This document shows positions 57,661-64,000 of a stretch of DNA of 64,000 nucleotides, one piece after another. How positions within the stretch are numbered: the stretch's first letter is position 1; every line of letters begins with the position of its first letter. A program made the translations under genes and the position numbers. The DNA is from Sparassis latifolia (lineage: Eukaryota > Basidiomycota > Agaricomycetes > Polyporales > Sparassidaceae). The notes beneath the pieces are model-generated. The model searched no databases, was not told the origin of the DNA, and saw only the letters and a program-made list of their open reading frames with translations. The stretch spans positions 3,968,001 through 4,032,000 of the forward strand of contig CM031556.1 in the NCBI GenBank assembly GCA_018466975.1, given 5' to 3'.

Positions 57661-60415
57661 CGAGTCGGCCGTCAGTGTTCAGTTTCTGACGCTGCACGAC
57701 CAGAAAAGTGGGAGCGCTGGAGAATAAGCGCAGACAATTTAATGGACCTCTCCGTGGTATCACCGTAGAATACAACACGAGGTAGAGAAGAATCCGTGCA
57801 ATCACGGAGACATTGTTGATACTGTGAGTGGTATCTTACGACACTGCACCACTCAACTTCTTTCAGGCAATTTCGATGAAGCCGCTATGGTCGCTCTCTT
57901 GCCACCACCATCGGCGTTTGGAACCTATGGCCTTCTCACGAAACATGGCGCGTTGAAGGACTTGCATTATATTACACGGTCAACCACGCTATTGAGTTTA
58001 TAGAGTGGACAAGTGGAAGATGACCTTGTATCCGCTGTGGCAATTCCCACGTAGCAACTTCGAGTGTCTCTAGTAGTGACGGCGTCATCTGGAAGCCTTA
58101 ACTTGGGTTCTTCCCCATCTCCTGTACATCCATATGAGGCAGCAGAGACGATGATAAAGATTTTATGTGGGACAAATGGAACATAGATGTCCACAATTGC
58201 GACCACTGTGAACAGAAGAAACCCGTCTTCTTGCTGGGCCTTGCTTGTAGGTGGAAGACGAAGCCTGAATTTTCACAGCCGTGTAGCTGCGAACCTTCCA
58301 ACGCGGTTGCGGTCCAAGATCAACGCTGGGTTGAACCTGTGGTTTCCGGTACCACTTGAAGACAGATAAATTGGATCCGCAAAGTATAATTCCTGGTACT
58401 CTATCTATCGATTTGTCGCAGGGCGTTGTTCGGTACTAGTAGAATTAAGAATCTATTGAAAAGTCGGTATAAGGCCGAACGGCGTGCTGGGTGTTCGTTC
58501 GCAAGAGATATATCCAGCAGAGAGGTATGGACGTCAAGTTTCTTTCTCTAGGCCCGAAACATCCGGACAAAATTTGGAATTTTTTGCCTGCGGATGAGAT
58601 CAGACCTTCGCCCAATTTTTGGCCTACTGACTGCAGTCTGCATCAGGCCTTTCGCCCCCTAAGTATATTTGAAGGCAGGGCGCTTCTGAGAGGCGGCCGC
58701 TGGTCGGCCCCCGCCGGCCACCAGGGGTCTCTATGATGAGATCAGGCATATATATAAGGTCTCAAAATTCCCAAAATTCGTCCGGACGATTCATCAGCTC
58801 TCTCCACCTGTCAGGGGTCCTCCAATTGTGCTTGTCAAAGTAGCGCTCAGCGCCGCGGTCACGTAGACGTTTCGTCCGCGGCATCATCAATCCATGTCAT
58901 CAGCAAAACCGGGAATTTTCTCCAAAGAGATTATAAAGGTGTAATTCCATGTAACTTGCGCAATTTTTTCACCAAGGAATACATTGCATTGTAATCCTGA
59001 GTCAGATTGCAGAGTTGCCAACTGGCATAATCAGTTATAAACTCTGGAAACATTTTACAGGTTATGAAGCTCATATAACTTCCTACAAAATTTATTACGC
59101 GCTACATTCAGACTGTCCTAAACAGACCGAAACCGATTCATTCAGATCGGTTTGATAATTCTCAAAAGTGGGAGTATTCCAAATTATGTCAACATATTAT
59201 TATTACTGCAGCGACGTACAAAGTGCTCTACATTAGAGCTAGTTGGGCCTACTTACAAGCTCCAAAACCCGCGTGCCGCCGTAACGTCCACTTACCACAG
59301 TAACAACACCCGCGTGCCACCATAACAAACAAGTAGTTAGGCCTACTTACCGCGCCAACACCCGCGTACCGCCGTAACAACCAACGCTAGAAATCAACAT
59401 GCACTACATGTCCGCCCAGAGGCATAAAACAGTAGAAATTGAAATAGAACGCACTATGCGAGTCGCTCCAACCACGAGAGCCCGATCAAGCACACGCAAC
59501 AAGGAACCTGGTAGACCTGTGCAATATAGTTAGCTGCGAGTAACAACACTCACCTGGCGGGCATCTGGCAGAGGCTGCGAATTTATACGCGAGTGAGGGT
59601 GGCGAGAATTGTCAGCGGATGGTAGTCGCGATGCATCGAGATTAGCCTCAGACTTGCCTCCGAGTTGCCTCGAAACGGCTTCGGATCTTTTCGCTGTGAG
59701 GGCCTGGACGAGAGCCTTGCCTCAATGCTCGCATTTGGTGCGGTATTCGGGGGCCTGAAAACTAAAACGCGACGCAAGAGCCAACTCGGAGCGAGTTCTG
59801 CAGAGAGCGCTAGTAGACGCCCAATAGGCGCTCCTTACAACATTATATTTAGTGTCTAGAAGTTCTTCCGACTGTGTAACCTGGTGAGCAACGTTTGACT
59901 CGGGTTACATTGCTCGACAACTCTTTGCCGACATGTATTTTTGTTATAACTTGTGTATCAATTTCTATTCTATGTAATCTTCTTTATAGACCTCTACTAC
60001 CTTTACTTTGATTACAAATTGGTTTAAACATCACTAGTCCTGTGTAACTTACACAACGCTTGCTACCCCGATGTAACTGGTGTAACCTTACATAAAAATT
60101 TCCCGCTTTTGCTGATGGTACACTGTACAGTACGCAGTCAACGTCCAACGTAAGTTTCACATTCCTCAAATGTCCCAGGGTTATTTGCTCCTCGAGAGCT
60201 TATTACTACGTCTCCCATACTACAAGGCCAGATCAGGAGGGGGGCAAGCGGCGACGTCGGAGCCTCTCAATATACCAGAGAGGATGTACGGCAGTGTTTC
60301 CATCTCCCTACAATACTAACTAAAAGCCTCCTTCTATTACAGTGCTCTTTTCTAGTACAGAAATAATCTACTGAGGATTCCACATTTGTCAGTAACCTGA
60401 GCAGGTCAGCGGGAC
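57661..60415. other. Gene-poor stretch
   Basis: About 2.75 kb. There are weak coding-like islands (for example near 57870-57960 and 58500-58560) but no assembled gene. It is AT-rich between 58930 and 59220. It includes the small repeat at 59265-59385. Confidence 0.4.
59265..59385. repeat. Three short direct repeats, ACCCGCGTRCCRCCRTAAC type
   Basis: AACCCGCGTGCCGCCGTAAC, CACCCGCGTGCCACCATAAC and CACCCGCGTACCGCCGTAAC occur at about 40-60 bp spacing, each near CTACTTAC or CCACTTACC. Confidence 0.75.
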
Positions 60416-61901
60416 ATGGGAGTGAGCTACTCGTTCAGCGCAGAGTGAGTAGCTTCATTCTCGCAGTATCAAAGTCATATTCTCACTGACGTTCTCCCTA
60501 CGATCTCAGGCTCTATGAGGGCGCATACCGTGCATTCAAGAGTTTGTTCCTCTGTCACAAGACCGGAAACCGTTGACGTGGAGTACACTTCCGTATGCAT
60601 TCGCCTACTTCATCCCATTCCTCTTCATGGGATACCTCGTGCGCCGAGCGAATACACATCTGATTAGACTACTCCTTCTGCCAACTGTGGTCGGATCGAC
60701 TCTACGCTGCAGCTACGGGTACAAATTCATGAACCCGGTGTACTTCATCCTTGATTTCTCCCGAAGTGCGCCGTCCTATTCACTTACCAGCTTCGCGATT
60801 ACTAACTCGAAGTTGCGCATCCCAGCAATGGTCGCCCTAGTGATTATATCGAAGGCGCTGGACTTCGCGTTCTCGAAGAATGGCAGGTTCAAAGTTGGGG
60901 AGAAACGGCTCCGTGGGATCAACGAGCCTCTCCCGAAGTCCGATCCTGACAACGAAGCTAGGCATAAACCCACAGGCGTGTTCGCACGCCTTCCGCCGTG
61001 GCTCGCTGACGCGCTAGAAGTCTCGTTCGCCGTGCGCGGAATTGGCTGGGACTTCGGGCAAGGCACGTACCTACCCCAGAGCCGGCGGCCCCGGGAGCGC
61101 GGGCCGTTCCTCAGGGCCACTGTGGCATCGTTGCTGCTGAACCTCCTGCTCCTCGACCTCAGCACCTCTGTCGTCGAGTCGGTGCCTGGGGTTGGGAGTG
61201 TTTCTGGAGCGTCGATGTTCCTGCCTTACCTCCCGCTTGCCTTGCGCTATACGGTCTCGACGATTGTGCACCTCGGCACGGGCATCATGGTCATGTCCGG
61301 GCTGGAAGCCATGGACGATGCGCTCACGCTGCTCTCCGTCGGTTTGCTGGGCCAGCCGCCCTCAGAGTGGCGGCCCATCCAGGAGAATCCGTGGGCGGCA
61401 CAGTCACTGCACGAGCTGTGGGCGAAGCGATGGCACCAGCTTCTGCGACGCACGTTTCTGATCTTCGGTGGTTTCCTGGGACAGTGGATGGCGGGCGATG
61501 TCGGACTCGTCATAGGCGTCTTCGTCGCCTCAGGCCTGTACCACGAAGTGGGCCTGCACACCGCGGACAGCCGTGTCACGCTGTTCTTCGTGCTGCAGGG
61601 CGTCGGCGTCTTATGTGAGACTGCTTGGAGGAAGCTGACGGGAAGGCGCGTAGGCGGCCTCGTGGGGCGGGTGTGGACTTATCTGTTTGTCGTGGGTCTT
61701 GGGCAGATGACAAGTGAGTGTCGCACAGTTTTTACGATATTTTTATCTGACTCTGCACTCGTCGTAGCGGATGCCTGGTGTAAAGGAGGGCTGGGTGGTG
61801 CGGTACTCATCATACCCGAGTGGATGAGTGTGTTTCGAACGTTTTTGGGCCCTGCTTTTGCTTGGATTACACAAACATTACTGCAGTACAATCATGCATA
61901 G
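60416..61901 (+). CDS. Wax-synthase-type membrane acyltransferase, with apparent frameshift
   Basis: A multi-pass MBOAT-like acyl-CoA:alcohol acyltransferase of the fungal wax-synthase family (PF13813 type), presumably in the ER. Exon 1 (60416-60444, MGVSYSFSA) joins by a normal GTGAGT...CAG intron to exon 2 at 60510, giving ELYEGAYRAFKSL. There the frame breaks. The homologous continuation PLSQDRKPLTWSTLPYAFA lies one frame off, as if one base were missing near 60547-60549. Downstream the frame is intact: LIRLLLLPTVVGSTLRCSYG, the conserved RGIGWDFGQG, FLPYLPLALRYTV, then SLHELWAKRWHQLLRRTF, a family hallmark. ASGLYHEVGL carries the predicted catalytic His. It ends LGPAFAWITQTLLQY-NHA-stop after one late intron. 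Natural products of this family are varied; the substrate is unknown. Confidence 0.82.
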
Positions 61902-62342
61902 ATTTTTGGATACCAGTAAAATGATATCTTGTTGAAGTTATTGAGGGAAAACGGTCCAGCCCGAAAGTACGGAAGACCTTACAACCATTTTTTGCAATTG
62001 CAGACGTACCTAAGATTAGGGTTATGGAAGGTTAGGGTTTTCTTCCACGTCGCGTACTAAACAAACTGAGCACTACAGCCAAGTCCATCGTTCTAAACTT
62101 CCGAGTCTCATCCCTCCTTCAGTCAGAAGCCCGCCAGTTTTGTCCTGGAAATTTTGGGAGAAAACGGAGTATACGACAGGAGGCATTACTCGATTTTCAG
62201 TTTCTCTGATCACCACGAACAGTATCTGGTCAGTTCTTCGCATTTGTCCATTTCGTGAAACCAGAATGTTTGCGAGTGCCTGGGAATGCTGACGAAGAGC
62301 TTATAACTAGGACGCTGTACGGTATCGTGTTTGTAGCAAATA
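61902..62342. other. Spacer with two TTAGGG motifs upstream of coatomer delta
   Basis: About 440 bp. TTAGGG occurs at 62016-62021 and 62032-62037, the second as GTTAGGGTTTTC. This is too short for a telomere relic and more like a telobox-type promoter element, which is inference. Confidence 0.45.
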
Positions 62343-64000
62343 ATGGTGCGTGTTATGTTCGCTCGTCTGGCTCATCCAAGTTCACGCCGTCAAACAGGTT
62401 GTCCTAGCTGCTTCAATATGCACAAAAGGCGGCAAAGGTATGTTCTTTGGCAAGTTCTCGTTCGGTTCATCGCAACATCGCTGCAGCTGTCATCTCGCGG
62501 CAATTCCGTGACATGAGCAAAGCCCGCATCGAATCGCTCCTCGCCTCCTTCCCAAAGCTGATCCCGACAAATACTCAGCACACATCCGTCGAGACTGCGG
62601 ACGTGCGCTACGTATACCAGCCGCTCGAGGATCTCTACATACTGCTCATCACCAACAAGGCGTCCAACATCTTGCAGGACATCGAGACGCTGCACCTCTT
62701 CTCCCGCGTCGTCTCGGACATGTGCCGGAGCGCAGAGCAGCGCGAGATCCTCAAGAATGCGTTCGAGCTCCTCGGCGCGTTCGATGAGATCGTCAGCCTC
62801 GGGTACCGCGAGCAGGTCAACCTAATGCAGGTCCGGAACGTGCTCGAGATGGAGAGTCACGAGGAGAAGATCCAAGAGATCATCGCCAGGGTGCGTCTGA
62901 TTCCCGCTACTGTCCTAACTTTCACTTGAACCCGCGTGAAATAGAACAAAGAGGCGGAGGCGAAGGAGGAGCTCAAGCGCCGCGCAAAGCAGCTGGAAAT
63001 GCAACGTCGGGAGCAGCAGAAGCGCACCGCAGCAGGCGGTCCCTCGGGAGGCGGATACCTCAGCGGCGGCATGACAGGCTACTCTCCAGTCCCGCAACGA
63101 TTCGACGCCCCCGCTTCCTCGCCTATTCGCACCGCATCCCCTGCGCCGTCTACGCTGCGCCCGCCAGCGTTCAAGGGCAGCGGCATGAAGCTGGGGAGCA
63201 AAAAGACGAAGCAGTCGGAATTGATGGACGCGTTGGCAGGAGAGACTTTACTCTCGGAAGACATGTCGACGCCCGGAACGCCTGCACAATCGAATACACC
63301 CGAGCCGATCGTGCAGAAGAACGAGCGAGGCAGTTTGCCCGCTGTCAATGCAGAGAGGTACGCGTCCCGGTAACAACACGATCGGCTTTCTTGACACTGT
63401 TCTTAGCGTGCATGTTATCATCCGAGAACAGATCAATCTCGAGCTCATGCGCGAGGGCGGTCTCAACAACCTGGAGCTTACAGGCGACATGAATCTCCAC
63501 ATCACCGACCCCGCCCTGGCCCGCGTCAAACTCTCTCTCGCTCCGGCTCCATCGTCCTTTGGGCCCGAGCTACAGTTCAAGCAGCATCCCAATGTTGGAA
63601 AGTTCGCCGCGAACAGAGAACGCGTTGTCGCCCTCAAGGACCCCGCGCGTTCGTTTCCTGTGGGGCAGTCGCTCGCCGTGCTGCGGTGGCGATACTCCGG
63701 CAAAGACGAGTCCTACCTGCCTTTATCGAGTGAGCACCTCGATCTCTACCGGTGAATGTGGCTGATGTCCCGACGACCAGTCAACTGCTGGCCTACGACG
63801 GGCAATGACGGCACATGCGAAGTGAACATCGAATACGAACTCGAGACTGAGGGCGTCACTTTGCACGACGTGGTCATCTCCATCCCCCTCCCGTACGCCC
63901 GTCCGATGCTGCCTGATTCATGCTAATACTTAGGACCACGCACTCGTTCCGCAGCGACGGCTCATACCCAACGGTCACCTCGCACGCCGGCGATTGGGCT
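62343..64000 (+). CDS. Coatomer subunit delta, 5' part (3' end outside window)
   Basis: Delta-COP (RET2/ARCN1) of the COPI coat, acting in retrograde Golgi-to-ER traffic. The start ATG at 62343-62345 is directly followed by an intron (GTGCGT...ACAG), then VVLAASICTKGGK and, after another, AVISRQFRDMSKARIESLLA. The longin domain follows with FPKLIPTNTQHTSVETADVR, YVYQPLEDLYILLITNKASN, EILKNAFELLGAFDEIVSLG and NVLEMESHEEKIQEIIAR. A coiled basic linker (EAKEELKRRAKQLEMQRREQ) and a Ser/Pro/Gly linker lead to VIIREQINLELMREGGLNNL. The mu-homology domain begins ELTGDMNLHITDPALARVKL and continues with FGPELQFKQHPNVGKF. The last exons visible give INCWPTTGNDGTCEVNIEYE and VVISIPLP before the sequence stops. 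Identification is secure. Confidence 0.93.

Noticed and set aside
62016..62037. TTAGGG motifs as a telomere remnant
   Set aside because: Only two separated copies between two ordinary genes; a telomeric tract needs many tandem copies.

Overview
This window is nuclear DNA of a filamentous basidiomycete, most likely an Agaricomycete and probably from the Polyporales. The genes are compact and cut by many 45-65 nt introns with GTRNGT donors and YAG acceptors. Conserved eukaryotic housekeeping genes (CCT3, ATG101, FIP1, SCC4, SYO1, coatomer delta) sit beside families expanded in mushrooms (DUF6534 membrane proteins, F-box-like proteins, wax-synthase-type acyltransferases, hybrid histidine kinases). 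No bacterial operon, CRISPR array, rRNA or convincing tRNA was seen. All exon joints were read by eye, so internal boundaries are approximate.

Layout. 1-10.1 kb: the 3' part of a hybrid histidine kinase, a cofactor-independent phosphoglycerate mutase, a tetraspanin with a possible MARVEL-type membrane gene upstream, and the cohesin loader SCC4/MAU2. 12-17.5 kb: an F-box-like pair (a decayed copy followed by an intact one) and a DUF6534 seven-TM-type gene. 17.5-21.3 kb: a gene-poor stretch with a 1.03 kb foldback element (about 155 bp terminal inverted repeats, TA on each side). 21.9-25 kb: CCT3 and ATG101 transcribed divergently from a 159 bp spacer. 25.5-27.2 kb: a secreted histidine-rich repeat protein built from a duplicated module. 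28-40 kb: mitochondrial uL10m, FIP1 and SYO1 (divergent pair), and a TPX2-like spindle protein.

39.9-52.1 kb is unusual. It is about 12 kb of GC- and CpG-rich DNA with 9-10 base G or C runs and several families of degenerate tandem repeats. It holds only one small candidate gene, a 61-residue protein with a C-terminal Cys/Trp/Pro motif.

52.1-64 kb: a FAS1-domain secreted protein, a Kv-beta-type aldo/keto reductase, an unrecognised and probably decayed coding region, a wax-synthase-type acyltransferase with an apparent one-base frameshift near its N-terminus, and the 5' part of coatomer delta, which runs off the end.

The genes do not form one pathway. They cover glycolysis, protein folding, autophagy, mRNA 3' processing, ribosome assembly, vesicle coats, chromosome cohesion and spindle assembly. 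The least explained items are the histidine-rich module protein, the GC-rich repeat island with its small protein, the frameshifted acyltransferase and the foldback element.
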